This document shows positions 20,737-33,144 of a stretch of DNA of 64,000 nucleotides, piece by piece. The stretch lies in NCBI GenBank assembly GCA_023374045.1, contig CM041776.1:119555000-119618999 (forward strand), read 5' to 3'. Position 1 is the first letter of the stretch, and each line of letters opens with the position of its first letter. The notes under the pieces were generated by a model. It had not been told where the DNA came from. It searched no databases and saw nothing but the letters and a program-made list of their open reading frames with translations. Position numbers and translations under genes: made by a program. This stretch comes from Limonium bicolor (Eukaryota > Streptophyta > Magnoliopsida > Caryophyllales > Plumbaginaceae).

Positions 20737-22988
20737 ACTACAGATTCTTCTTAAATTGCTCTTCCAATTCCAAACTCTTCCACAAGTGTCCTAATAGGTC
20801 CAACACCATCTTGGCACCTTAAACCCACCTTATAACCTCCTTTAAATACCTTAAATCATCCACCAAAATCCACCTTAGTCATTATGCATTTTCCTTGTAA
20901 TAATGCTACTCTTGTAATGCTTTCCTCTAGGTTTCTAGGTGGTGGTTCATACTTAATGTAACCACTATGCCAATGTTTTCCTCACCACTATAACATCATC
21001 TCCCAAGCATCTCTCACTATCTAAAACTCTTTCAAGCATTTACTAAAAGTTCCTTCACAAGCTTAAGCTTCCATACACCAACACCTTATTTCCTTCCTAG
21101 TTGTTTACCAACATTTGCCTAAGTTCTAAATACTCAATTACATTCTCTTGATTCCTAAATCCCCCAAGGTAATGCCTAAGTCATTACCACTCATTCCAAC
21201 ACTTTATCTTACCCCTCTTCATCAAGACAATCTCTAAAACTTCCTAGTACTTCCTTAGTCATTATATTCCCTTAGAACATATCTTAATCACCTTAAGCAT
21301 CATACCTTCTCCTTAAACTTATGCTCAAGTCTTATTCCTCATCTCATGATTTTGGTGTGCTCAAAACACTCACCATTCCTCAATTCCTCCTAGACATCTC
21401 TAGGTCATTCTAAACCTCAAGAACTCCTTAGTTAACTAATCTCCACTCAAATTCCTCATAATGATTCCTAGTAAATCCTAGGCATTAGTTCACCACCATC
21501 CCTAAACACTTATTTTCTACTCAAATTTCGCCATAGCTCCTCTAGCATCTTATCATGCCCAAACACATTGTTTCCTCATTCACATCTCACACACATCAAG
21601 TTCCTCATCATATCTCATCACCCAAACCAACTCATTCTCAACAAACTCAAATATTGCAATAATCTTAAATTGCATAGCACTAAGGCTCTTAAATGACATG
21701 GCTCTTAGGCCCTTAAATGACTTAAACTTAAACACTGAATTTCCCACATATATAAGCTTTCAACCTGCAAATACACTCATCAATCTCATAGTAGTTATAA
21801 TGCTCTTAAAATCCACCTTAAACTTATATTACTAACTCATTCTCATTAGCTCCTTAATCACAAGTTCATAAGCTTGTGTAAGTTCTTTTTCCTTAGGTTA
21901 TATAACCCAATACACAATGTAAGCTCTAAGCCACATTGGTATTTATCTAAAACTCATTCCTTAATCTTAAACCACCATTAGGTAAGCATTTTACCTTGTT
22001 TCTCAAGCTTATCTTAATCTCCTCCTTAGGCCTTCTTCTTGCATAGATCTCGGCCACCACTCAAACTTCCCTTGCCAATGTTCTAATCAATATTCAAGGA
22101 CTCATATGAGTACTAAACAATGCACTAACCTCAAGGGATAAAAACCTAGGTTAGAAATGTGTTCTAAGGCATAAAAGTGGATGATTACCTTGAAGTCTCA
22201 ATGTAGACTTTGGCATTGAATGAAATAGGACATCCACTAGTCCTTGGTGAATAAATCAAGCTAGAACAAGGCATAAAAACAAGGCCCCATGAGTAGTGAT
22301 TTTCGGCCATGTAAGAAAAGTGATGGAAACATGGTTTTTCTTACATTTTCTTTACCTTAAGAGAATGGAGAAGCTAATGAGCTCTTCAAACTTGATTTTC
22401 CTCCATCAATGGAGTTTTCTCATGGCACCAAAATGGAGCTTTGAAAGATTTGAAAAGATAGAAAGTAGGTCTTGACCTAACTAAGAAAATATGCAATTTG
22501 TTTTGGATTTGGAGCTTGGAGTTGTATTTGGCAAGTGATTGAAGATGGAGCACCATGGAGCAGCACTCTCGGTTTGGAACAGAGAGAGAAGAAGAAAACC
22601 GTGGGTGAAGAAAAGAAATGAAGGAAAGAGGAGAAAGTGAGCTAATATAGATATTTGCTTTAATAAAGCAAATAGTAACTTCTTTACTTATCTCTTCTTT
22701 TCCTTTCTCATTTGATGACTCATGTGGTGACTCCCCACATAAAAACCGGCCACCCTCTTAATATAAGGCTAACATGGTCTTTGTTGACCAATTAATTGAC
22801 TTATATTGATTAAAACTTAAACTAGTCACTAAATAGTTACTATTCACTAATCAAGGCACATAATCGGGAAATTTTTGATTTCCCATTGATTTAGACCTCC
22901 TAATGTGATACTAATTAGTACACATGTTGATTAAAGAGTAATGATGGACATTTAGCCACTCAAAACTCAATTCTAAGACAATTTCTCA

Positions 22989-23022
22989 AAAATGTGCTTT
23001 AAGAATTCTTAAAGCACATTTT
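22989..23022 (-). repeat. 34-bp perfect palindrome in LTR C (3' copy)
   Basis: The half-site AAAATGTGCTTTAAGAA is followed by its exact reverse complement with EcoRI-like GAATTC at the centre, about 260 nt into the LTR. Equivalents occur in G (42642-42675) and J (49126-49159, 56611-56644). Confidence 0.9.
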
Positions 23023-23283
23023 GTGTTTTAACTTGTTTTCAAGCTTGGTTTTCTTTGCTAATTGATTTAAAATGACCATTAGGATATTACTAAGGTCTTA
23101 TCGATATTTGGGTACTCACCCAAGTCTCTCCAAGCTTAGAGCACGTTTTTGCCCTGATTGCCTTTAAGGCACTTTTTGTGTTTCCTTGGTTTAAATTGTC
23201 TACCAATCTTTCTAAGGCATATTTTAGCCTACTACATCATGATTTGATGTTACTTAGCATACTTAGGTTTGGGGTATTTCAAT

Positions 23284-23298
23284 CTACCCCCCTTAAAA
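23284..23298 (-). promoter_or_regulatory. polypurine tract next to 3' LTR, element C
   Basis: TTTTAAGGGGGGTAG on the minus strand directly precedes the LTR start at 23281. Confidence 0.85.
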
Positions 23299-23771
23299 GA
23301 ACTTTGTCCCCAAAGTTCCCATGCATCTATCTTATTAGAATACATGTCTTACCTCATTCCTTAGATCATATAGATCATACTTATGTATACTTAATCTCAT
23401 TGGATCAGATCCACCATTCTTATACTTAAATATCACACAACATGCTTAAGCATGTGTAGCACTCAAAATTCCTTTTGTTCCTTTTGATGATTAAAACATT
23501 CACATAACTTCCAACGTATTCTCCCATGTCACCGGTCCGTAGACAATGGCTCATTCGTCCTCGTCACCATGGGCTAGAATACAAAACACGCTGCTCTCCC
23601 CATGTCACCGGTCCGAAGACAAAGGCTCGTGCGTCCTCGACTTCATGGGCGAGACTCAGTAAAAAGGTAATCCTTTTTACGAGGTCATGTGAGGAATAAT
23701 TCCTCTAATTAAAAATACAAGCAACTCCAATTTCATTTTATCCTAAGGCCTCTATCCTTAGTGTGATTTAA

Positions 23772-23890
23772 TTGTGACCACTGGTAGGGAGTTTCAGGAA
23801 TAATCCTACCCTGATGTGATCAGCATCAGTGTAGAACCATCCTTCCACTCCAATTTGTGTTCGGTTTCCCTTGATCCCTAGAAAATCAAG
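23772..23890 (-). other. Block A twin-hairpin module, element C
   Basis: CTTGAT...ATCAAG (23870-23890) and CTGATG-N7-CATCAG (23811-23829) are kept, with CCGAACACAAATTGG between them and AGTGGTCACAA at the end. Confidence 0.72.
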
Positions 23891-24421
23891 TTCCACCTCC
23901 CACGTCATTTTCAAACATCAGTAATTCACTCATGTCCAATTTTCTATCTTTTTAGTTCTTCTAATCATAATCAATACATCTCCAAAGTGTGGACATTCCA
24001 TCAAACATTCCCAATTCATCTCTTAGTAATTACCTCAGACTTAAATTCCTACTAAATTCTATATCAGTCTCATACCAACTTCCACTGTCTCATACCACAT
24101 AGCATTACTACATCCTCTCATATCATATCAAATATCTCAATGTTATCTTATTCTTATCTCACACATAGTCTCATATCGACTATACCTCATATATTCCTTA
24201 TTCTTAAGTCTCCTTAATCCTCTTCCTTAATTCTCTTAACTTGTACTCACACCGGAGTTAACAAGATAGTACTTAATATGTATGGTATTCACATCTTCTG
24301 TGTGCAATAACCATGGTTTATCTTAAAATGTTTATGTAAAACATATTCTCAAATTATTTTGTGCTATGCACATCGTAGTTTATGTACTCAGTACACAAAC
24401 ATACGCTAAGCGGTTTTCGCT

Positions 24422-24456
24422 CTACCCCCCTTAAAATGGATTATGCCCACGTAATC
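24422..24456 (-). promoter_or_regulatory. internal polypurine tract, element C
   Basis: On the minus strand GATTACGTGGGCATAATC (one mismatch in the stem) precedes CCATTTTAAGGGGGGTAG, about 1.1 kb upstream of the LTR-adjacent tract. Confidence 0.72.
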
Positions 24457-25111
24457 AACATTACATGATCTTTGAACATAAGTTCAAGATGTCTAATTCT
24501 CACCAAGCATTCTAGCTTCCACGTCATCTATCTTTTATAATTCGATCAGAAATGACTTAGTCTCTGTATCGAGGATTCTTAACGGTACTTATACCGTTTC
24601 CTTAACTTAGTTTGGTCTAATCTCAAAGGTAGTGATCTGCTAGCTTCCGCTGCGCCACTCTGATGTTCTTAGGCTTAACTGCCTCACTTAGCTTTTGATA
24701 GCATTGTATATCCTTCTGCATCCTTACTGTTTAGGAATATTTGTCTCTCAATGGACACGTGTTATCTTTATATATACACGGCCTTGATGAGTTGTAACTC
24801 GTCTATCTATTCTCCTTGGAGATTTTATGCTCATACTCTTAGTATTTTCTCGAATGTCTAAATTGTTTCCCTCGACTGATCTTTGGTCTCGGGATGATTC
24901 TTAATCTCAAACTACTGTTTAGTGCTTATTGCACTTTACAGTCTAATCTTACTCATCTTAAGACATGTCCTATGTCTATACTTAACAATCCGTGCTTCTC
25001 GCACTTCATAGTCCTTAATTATTGTTCTCTGATTCCCTTGCGTTACTGGTTCAACTGAATATTCTCTTCAACTGTTTGTGGTAGTAGCTGCTCTTGTCTG
25101 ATCTTGCGTCG

Positions 25112-25333
25112 TGTCGGTGTACGGAGTCGACTACTTCCCGTGTTCCTTACACCACTCGTCTACATGCATGGGGTACCTTACTGGTACATTACTACTTACC
25201 CAACTAACTCATAAATGAGTGTGTCAGGCCTGCAAGCCCCTGTGGGGTGCAGTCGTCCCACGTCTCGTTTTAGTAAACTCATAGTGTCCGTCACACGTTT
25301 AGCTATTGCTAATTATGAAGTATTCTGTTGTCG
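25112..25333 (-). other. Block D, element C
   Basis: It is homologous to 5640-5836 of A and 52468-52678 of J, through words GGGGTACC, CTTACCCAACTA, GTCAGGCC and GTCACACG. Here it is about 3.1 kb from the primer-binding site instead of about 1.3 kb. Confidence 0.55.
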
Positions 25334-27541
25334 ATCTCCTCTTTCATCGTTCCAAATAACATTTATTGTTCTTCTTGAAGTAATCAAGGGAAGTCCATTT
25401 ACTGTGTTCTTGGGTATGGTATGCTCTAGCTCCTTCCTGTATTCCGTATTGATTCGGTCACTTAATATCTGAGGTCTCTTTCCGTAGAGCCTCTTATCTT
25501 GTTCTCATTTTCATTCTATTAGGAAGCACTTCCAGTTCCTTAAGGAATGGGTAGTGTGCTTCCTGCGAAATCTTACCTAACCAGGTCCAGACTCTGGCAT
25601 CAACGCTCAGTTCGTCTACCATCTTATTTTCTTACTTATGCTAATCTTAACTCATAAATCTAATTGCCTCAGTGTCAATATTTGACGGCTCATACATAAT
25701 GGTCGCCTTACCGCGCACCATGACTTAATTCACTTATCTAACTATTGTACTTACGACCACTACTACCGTGGTAGTTGGCCTTTACCATGTTGCCCATTAA
25801 TGGTGCAACCTCTTACTCACTTATTCTAATGTCTTAACTTATACTCAATCCCTTCTTGGTGTAAACACACTGGGAGTTCTCTCATTCCGGTGTATGGCGG
25901 TTGCCGTACGGTGTTGTAAAATAGTTGACTCTTGATGTAAAGATGTTCTGCTCCAATCTCAGATTCGTAAGTAGGCTAATGTCTTTCGCTTTCTTTCATC
26001 CTTAGTGATGTTGTCTACCATGTAGTTTAACTGGTTACTGAAGAAGTCATCCACTGATTCACAAGCTCTTCTGAGCATTGCTTAATTGACGTGCCATAAC
26101 GTGCAGTCACAATGTTTACCTCTGACAATCATTAATTCTTACATCCTGGGTGTTGGATATGAGGTCTATCTCTGAAACCTACCTTATTACTCAAGTGTAT
26201 CTGGTATGTTCTAAAGTAATCTCAAGGTTCATGGTTCCCATTTCCTAAATAAAGTGTATTTCACCTCTAATAAGTGAAAGCCCTTTTGGGGGTTCATTCC
26301 CACTCATGGCCTCACAACAAGGAGAGGTATCCCCACCCTAAAAGGCATGGTTCGTTCTCCGCTCCTGTCCTTAGCATTATCTCAATATTCTCATTGGTAC
26401 CTTTTCTTGGTATTGTTTTTCCCAATCTAAATTATAGGTTTGGTAACCGTTCATATCTACGCATTGTAGTTCCTCATGGCTTAAATAAGCTCTCTTATAA
26501 CTTACTGCGCCTCGGGCTCTGATGTGGTTAACATCCTTGGCTCGTAGGCTCCTAATGCTTAATGTCTTAGTTCATTATTTGTACTCTTACTCATCTGCAG
26601 GTCTTCCTTATGAGATTCTGGTTCTGGAACTTCATCCACCGTTAGGTTACATACTAAATGTAATATCGGGTTTCATGGTAAGTTGCTGCATCCTGCTTCC
26701 GGCTATGGAAGTTGTTCAGGTGTTCTGAGGTTACTTAATGTCTTGACAATACTGTCATTTTATTAGACTTATGTCTTTTAATAGTCAAAGTTAGGTTCGC
26801 ATTAGGCGTTTGCCTTAAGGTGTTCAAGTTGGATATCATCCAGGCATCTTATACTTCTATCTCAACGCTTCGTTCAACTTCTGTTGACTACGCCACCCGT
26901 TGATGATCAATCATACTTGGGTGTTAATGAGTTAAGCAAACAGTGTTAACTGTCATTCATCGGTTGTTCGGTTCGACTATGCCCGCTCTGTGTGGGTAAT
27001 CCGCTGAGCTTCCCTCTGTCGGGATTCTACATTTTAATCCTTAGTAGGTTATAGCTTATGTTCATTTCTTTTACCCTTATTTTCTGGGTCGTCCAACATC
27101 TTCATTGGAGAATGTTGTTATTGGTATCCTTAATGGTCACTCTGGGAGTCTTATCCCGTTTTCGTTGTGAGTCGATGCTTCAACAGTCTCAATAGTAGCT
27201 TATAATACATCCCTTGTATTTTATTGCTTATATAGTGTTTTTGCTCGCGATACCGAGCAATCTCTTAGGTTTTCCCCTTGGAGTTCGGGATTGTGTTCTT
27301 ACCGTACGTCGGTTGTTGTTGTAGTGGGTTATACCGTTGCAAATATTTATATGGTTTAGTATTTCGTCTAAGCTCAGCTCCCTGCTGGCTGATGTGTCGG
27401 TTCACCTCATTATGGTCAGGCCGTCGGCCTTTCCAAGGTCTTATTTTTCTGTTCTTATAGATTTACAATCCGGTACTAATATCACGACTGTAGTGTTCTT
27501 TTATCTCGCCATGATGGCTTTTGTGTGACTTAGCCATGGTA

Positions 27542-27561
27542 GCACTTGCTACGGCAAGTGC
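27542..27561 (-). other. 20-nt conserved palindrome, element C
   Basis: GCACTTGC-N4-GCAAGTGC lies 928 nt from the primer-binding site. The loop differs from A and J but the arms are kept. Confidence 0.7.
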
Positions 27562-28256
27562 GCCATGCAGGATGGGTTATTGGTACAAGGTACATTGGTG
27601 GTGATACTTCCTTCTAGTTTCCAAGTAATTGGTAGTCCTCGGGACTCCTTCAATAATATCTTATTTTGGATAACTATCCATCCGGCAGTTTCCTTGTTGT
27701 TTGACAGTACTGTTTATCAGGGCGTTCCTCTTTCTGAGAGAACCCCTTAATATTTCCTTATGTCTTATCCTCACTCTTGTCTCCACACATTTGTTGTGGT
27801 TACTAAGTAATGATTCTCCTTTAGGCACTACTTCGTAGCCCTATTTCGGTATACAATTTATATGAGTTCCTATCATCGTCCGCATTATGTTGGCCAGGTT
27901 TGTAACCTTTTTCATTGTATGGGGTTTGGAATTCCCGTTTCTAACTGGACTTTCCAGTAGTCTCAATCCTCATGCTTGGTATTATCCTGCTGTTATGCTC
28001 ACTCGGACCGCTGTCCGGTACTCATGCCTCTTATCATTTCCTTATCTATTGCACCCGTAGTGCTTGCCTTATCATTGGTATGGCGGGTTATTTCGACTGC
28101 GTAGCATGTCGACCCATGTTGCCGGTAATTACCGTTCTTTACTGATAGTATCCATAGGTAGCGCTTGTCTCTCTGTTGCGCTCATGGAAAATCTCCCAAT
28201 TCTCCATAACTGTTGTACAACAAGTCGTTTCTCGTATTGCTTACTGTTAGCTAACT

Positions 28257-28303
28257 GCCAGATCGGGTTTCCCCGAGTAAGAGAAGGCTTTCTTCTCTCT
28301 GGC
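28257..28303 (-). other. predicted three-way RNA junction in leader, element C
   Basis: In element orientation GCCAGA and TCTGGC enclose a perfect GAGAAG-N5-CTTCTC hairpin and TCGGG-GAAA-CCCGA. It starts 186 nt after the primer-binding site. This is the clearest of the three copies. Confidence 0.68.
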
Positions 28304-28474
28304 GTTTGTCCCACACATTTAGGGTTAGGGATGTGGAGGGCGGGCCTAGGTACTATGGATATCCGGTAAGCACCGGGGAGTCCGGCTAACGCACCTCACA
28401 CTCTATCTCTCAACCCTTAACCCATAACTCAAACTCAACCTCAGTATCCTCCTAAGTTCGGTAATTCTTGTCTT

Positions 28475-28500
28475 CAGAGCGTAACTACGCTCTGATACCA
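28475..28500 (-). promoter_or_regulatory. primer-binding site with hairpin, element C
   Basis: On the minus strand TGGTATCAGAGC (28489-28500) lies five bases after the LTR end. It is embedded in CAGAGCGTA-GT-TACGCTCTG (28475-28494), a 9-bp stem. Confidence 0.9.
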
Positions 28501-30285
28501 CTTTTTGTAACACCCCAACTCAATCCAAATGTGGTCTCGCAACTTAACAGTATATATATACACATGTCACAGCGGAATTCTTTACAATCCAGGACCTTGC
28601 CACGGTCTGACTACAGAATATCCGAACATTAGTCTAACAACCATAACCATTTACATAACCTTCTTACAATCCACTCACAACCTATACATCTTACTAACTC
28701 AAATTGCCATACGAGTGTACATGCACAACTCGTAGGCCACACTAAACCCTTAACAGCTGTATCCTCTTCTTACTCCTGCGACAGCCGCCTCCTGATGTTC
28801 ACCTGTGTAGTAAAAAGAAGCCCCCGAGGGGGTCAGCACGAATGCTGGTACTATCCTCTCATGGCCCCCAAGCTAACGTGGCTACGACGACTAATTGTCG
28901 ATAGCATGGAGGTTGATTAGATGCACAACATAATAGAAAGTGCAGTAAACAACAACTCAGATATGAACAATCAAAGTTCACACACAATGAACGACTTAAA
29001 TGCGTTCCCTTAATTAGAGAGTTAGCTATTTAACTCCTTAAGTAATATTCCCTCTTAATCTTAGTTCATCCTTATCTTACCTCAATCTGATTCTTATCTC
29101 AATCTTAGAAGCAACCATCCTTTAATAAGGAGTGGATGTAGCTTGTCTTAATCTTAATCTCAATAATACAAATCATCCTTTAAAAAGGAATGATTGTAAC
29201 TTAACTTAACCTTACCTTAACCTTAATCTTAACTTAATCTCAATATACAAACCGTTCCTGGAAGGGATTGGTTGTAACTTATCTCAGTCTTAGAATACAG
29301 ACCATTCTTTAAGTAGAAATGGTTGTAACTTATCTCAAATCTCATCTCAATTAAGTCAACCGTTCTTTAATTAGAATGGTTGTTCCTTAATTCATTGTTT
29401 ATCTGTCGGGTCACGTAACCCTAACCAATGAGTTATCAGCTCCATTGGTTTACATAAACAATATTTGTTAGAATTAGTTGGGCATTTAGGTAGATCCCAC
29501 TACACCATCTCAGTATGCCTCCCTCCTAAAACAAGAAGTCCGAGGAGGTCGAGTCTATGTCGACTCTAGGCGACGAGTCCGAGGACAAGTCATTTGGAAG
29601 ACGGTATTTGATAAGGATACCGACTTCCCCCAATACACATGTGCCGGTACCATTCCGGATTCCTCACTCAAGTTCAGTTAGTAATAGTCTCAAGACCATG
29701 TTTGTTGGTTAACCTCTTTCGGTTCATATCGTCCCTCATTAGGGGGCGTTCCTTAGTCTCACTCAATCCCTTACTAAGCATTGGTTAGCAAGTTCTCACA
29801 GTATGTCGTGTTAGTTTTCAAACATCACAACAATACAACATATATATAAATGTTCCGGTTGCATGCTTTATCTTGTTTAGTGAGCACAAAACAAATAGCA
29901 CACAAGCCGAGGGACACCTCGTTAGCAAGCAGGTCACAAGAAGAAACAACTGTACCGTTCACCGTTGGTCGTTCGGCTGCTTACTCTCTTCCGGAGTCCA
30001 AACTCCCAAGTCCTAAAACATTCATTCAGTTTTAGGTTGTTAATCACTTAACTTAATATGACTTAGCTTGTTTAACTTACTTAATTCCTTAATGATCCCC
30101 ACCTAACACCTCTTAGGTCTTACACTTAATCTTACAAACTTAATCTTAAACTTTCAAGTTTATACTTAACTTAGCTTAATCTCTTAAGTTCTTAGGGTCT
30201 CAATCATTACTACCCTACCAAAGGCATACCTCATTACCCATTACCATTCTTAGAATTCAAAATTTTTTTTTTTTCTAAGTGTTAA

Positions 30286-30568
30286 GGGTCGACCGACCCA
30301 CCGACCGACCCAACCCCTGGGTCGGTCCATTACAGAAACTCTTCCGTCTCTTGGAACTCATCCGACCGACCCAGAGCTAGACCGACCGACCCAAACCCTC
30401 TGGGTCGGTCCCTTACAGAACCCATTTTCCTACATTAGACCTTTGCCCGACCGACCCAAGGCTAAGCCGACCGACCCAAACCCCCTGGGTCGGTCCAGTC
30501 CAGAGGCATTCCGGCTGGCTTAACTTGGCCCGACCGACCCAAAACTGGGTCGGACCCTGGGTCGGTCC
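30286..30568 (-). repeat. GC-rich palindromic cluster in LTR C (5' copy)
   Basis: It has the same GACCGACCCA / TGGGTCGGTC arms as 20461-20736, about 2.6-2.85 kb into the LTR, followed in element orientation by an A-tract. Confidence 0.9.
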
Positions 30569-32841
30569 ACTACAGACTTTCTTCTTAAATTGCTCTTCCA
30601 ATTCCAAACTCTTCCACAAGTGTCCTAATAGGTCCAACACCATCTTGGCACCTTAAACCCACCTTATAACCTCCTTTAAATACCTTAAATCATCCACCAA
30701 AATCCACCTTAGTCATTATGCATTTTCCTTGTAATAATGCTACTCTTGTAATGCTTTCCTCTAGGTTTCTAGGTGGTGGTTCATACTTAATGTAACCACT
30801 ATGCCCATGTTTTCCTCACCACTATAACATCATCTCCCAAGCATCTCTCACTATCTAAAACTCTTTCAAGCATTTACTAAAAGTTCCTTCACAAGCTTAA
30901 GCTTCCATACACCAACACCTTATTTCCTTCCTAGTTGTTTACCAACATTGCCTAAGTTCTAAATACTCAATTACATTCTCTTGATTCCTAAATCCCCCAA
31001 GGTAATGCCTAAGTCATTACCACTCATTCCAACACTTTATTACCCCTCTTCATCAAGACAATCTCTAAAACTTCCTAGTACTTCCTTAGTCATTATATTC
31101 CCTTAGAACATATCTTAATCACCTTAAGCATCATACCTTCTCCTTAAACTTATGCTCAAGTCTTATATTCCTCATCTCATAATTTTGGTGTGCTCAAAAC
31201 ACTCACCATTCCTCCAATTCCTCCTAGACATCTCTAGGTCATTCTAAACCTCAAGAACTCCTTAGTTAACTAATCTCCACTCAAATTCCTCATAATGATT
31301 CCTAGTAAATCCTAGGACATTTAGTTCACCACCATCGCCTAAACACTTATTTTCTACTCAAATTTCGCCATAGCTCCTCTAGCATCTTATCATGCCCAAA
31401 CACATTGTTTTCCTCATTCAACTATCTCACACACATCAAGTTCTCTCATCATATATCATCACCCAAACCAACTCATTCTCAACAAACTCAAGATATTGCA
31501 ATAATCTTAAATTGCATAGCACTAAGGCTCTTAAATGACATGGCTCTTAGGCCCTTAAATGACTTAAACTTAAACACTGAATTTCCCACATATATAAGCT
31601 TTCAACCTGCAAATACACTCATCAATCTCATAGTAGTTATAATGCTCTTAAAATCCACCTTAAACTTATATTGCTAACTCATTCTCATTAGCTCCTTAAT
31701 CACAAGTTCATAAGCTTGTTTAAGTTCTTTTTCCTTAGGTTATATAACCCAATACACAATGTAAGCTCTAAGCCACATTGGTATTTATCTAAAACTCATT
31801 CCTTAATCTTAAACCACCATTAGGTAAGCATTTTACCTTGTTTCCTCAAGCTTATCTTAATCTCCTCCTTAGGCCTTCTTCTTGCATAGATCTCGGCCAC
31901 CACTTAAATTCCCCTTGCCAATGTTCTAACCAATATTCAAGGACTCATATGAGTACTAAACAATGCACTAACCTCAAGGAAATAAAAACCTAGGTTAGAA
32001 ATGTGTTCTAAGGCATAAAAGTGGATGATTACCTTGAAGTCTCAATGTAGACTTTGGCATTGAATGAAATAGGACATCCACTAGTCCTTGGTGAATAAAT
32101 CAAGCTAGAACAAGGCATAAAAACAAGGCCCCATGAGTAGTGATTTTCGGCCATGTAAGAAAAGTGATGGAAACTTGGTTTTTCTTACATTTTCTTTACC
32201 TTAAGAGAATGGAGAAGCTAATGAGCTCTTCAAACTTGATTTCCCTCCATCAATGGAGTTTTCTCATGGCACCAAAATGGAGCTTTGAAGGATTTGGAAA
32301 GATAGAAAGGTAGGTCTTGACCTAACTAAGACAAATATGCAATTTGTTTTGGATTTGGAGCTTGGAGTTGTATTTGGCAAGTGATTGAAGATGGAGCACC
32401 ATGGAGGGCAGCACTCTCGGTTTTGGAACAGAGAGAGAAGAAGAAGAAACCGTGGTGAAGAAGAAGAAATGAAGGAAAGAGGAGAAAAGTGAGCTAATAT
32501 AAGATATTTGCTTTAATAAAGCAAATAGTAACTTCTTTACTTATCTCTTCTTTTCCTTTCTCATTTGATGACTCATATGGTGACTCCCCACATAAAAACC
32601 GGCCACCCTCTTAATATAAGGCTAACATGGTCTTTGTTGACCAATTAATTGACTTATATTGATTAAAACTTAAACTAGTCACTAAATAGTTACTATTCAC
32701 TAATCAAGGCACATAATCGGGAAATTTTTGATTTCCCATTGATTTAGACCTCCTAATGTGATACTAATTAGTACACATGTTGATTAAAGAGTAATGATGG
32801 ACATTTAGCCACTCAAAACTCAATTCTAAGACAATTTCTCA

Positions 32842-32875
32842 AAAATGTGCTTTAAGAATTCTTAAAGCACATTTT
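32842..32875 (-). repeat. 34-bp perfect palindrome in LTR C (5' copy)
   Basis: It is identical to 22989-23022, 264 nt into the LTR. Confidence 0.9.
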
Positions 32876-33144
32876 GTGTTTTAACTTGTTTTCAAGCTTG
32901 GTTTTCTTTGCTAATTGATTTAAAATGACCATTAGGATATTACTAAGGTCTTATCACGATATTTGGGTACTCACCCAAGTCTCTCCAAGCTTAGAGCACG
33001 TTTTTGCCCTGATTGCCTTTAAGGCACTTTTTGTGTTTTCCTTGGTTTAAATTCACTACCAATCATTCTAAGGCATATTTTAGCCCTACTACATCATAAT
33101 TTGATGTTCACTTAGCATACTTAGGTTTGGGGTATTTCATTAAA

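Larger units (their letters stand above)
18686..23281 (-). repeat. Element C 3' LTR (4.6 kb)
   Basis: It runs from TGAAATACCCCAAACC at 23281 to GGTGTTACA at 18686, reading minus. It contains a 34-bp palindrome (22989-23022), a GC-rich palindromic cluster (20461-20736) followed by an A-tract, and hairpin I (19001-19016) near the 3' end. Many short runs of CTTAA and CTCAATC make up 19200-19560. Confidence 0.95.
23282..28505 (-). pseudogene. Element C internal region, decayed
   Basis: The internal region lacks any recognisable gag or pol frame. In element order it holds the primer-binding hairpin (28475-28500), predicted three-way junction (28257-28303), palindrome (27542-27561), block E (25701-25719), block D (25112-25333), internal polypurine tract (24422-24439), block A (23772-23890) and LTR-adjacent polypurine tract near 23284-23296. 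Block D lies after block E here, the reverse of A and J. Paired words CCATGTCACCGGTCCG at about 23525-23640 form a short local duplication. Confidence 0.7.
18686..33139 (-). mobile_element. Element C: complete long-LTR Ty3/gypsy element, non-autonomous
   Basis: This 14.45-kb minus-strand element is flanked by a perfect 5-bp duplication TTAAA (18681-18685 and 33140-33144). It has two LTRs (28506-33139 as 5' and 18686-23281 as 3'), a tRNA-iMet primer-binding site and a polypurine tract. The LTRs match closely along 4.6 kb, with mostly 1-4-base indels, so it is recent. The 5.2-kb internal region has no frame above about 100 codons. It is inserted into LTR B. Confidence 0.96.
28506..33139 (-). 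repeat. Element C 5' LTR (4.63 kb)
   Basis: It matches 18686-23281 nearly throughout. It contains the palindromic cluster (30286-30568), the 34-bp palindrome (32842-32875) and hairpin I (28821-28838). Open frames such as 29850-30035 and 31405-31677 are not supported as genes. Confidence 0.95.
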
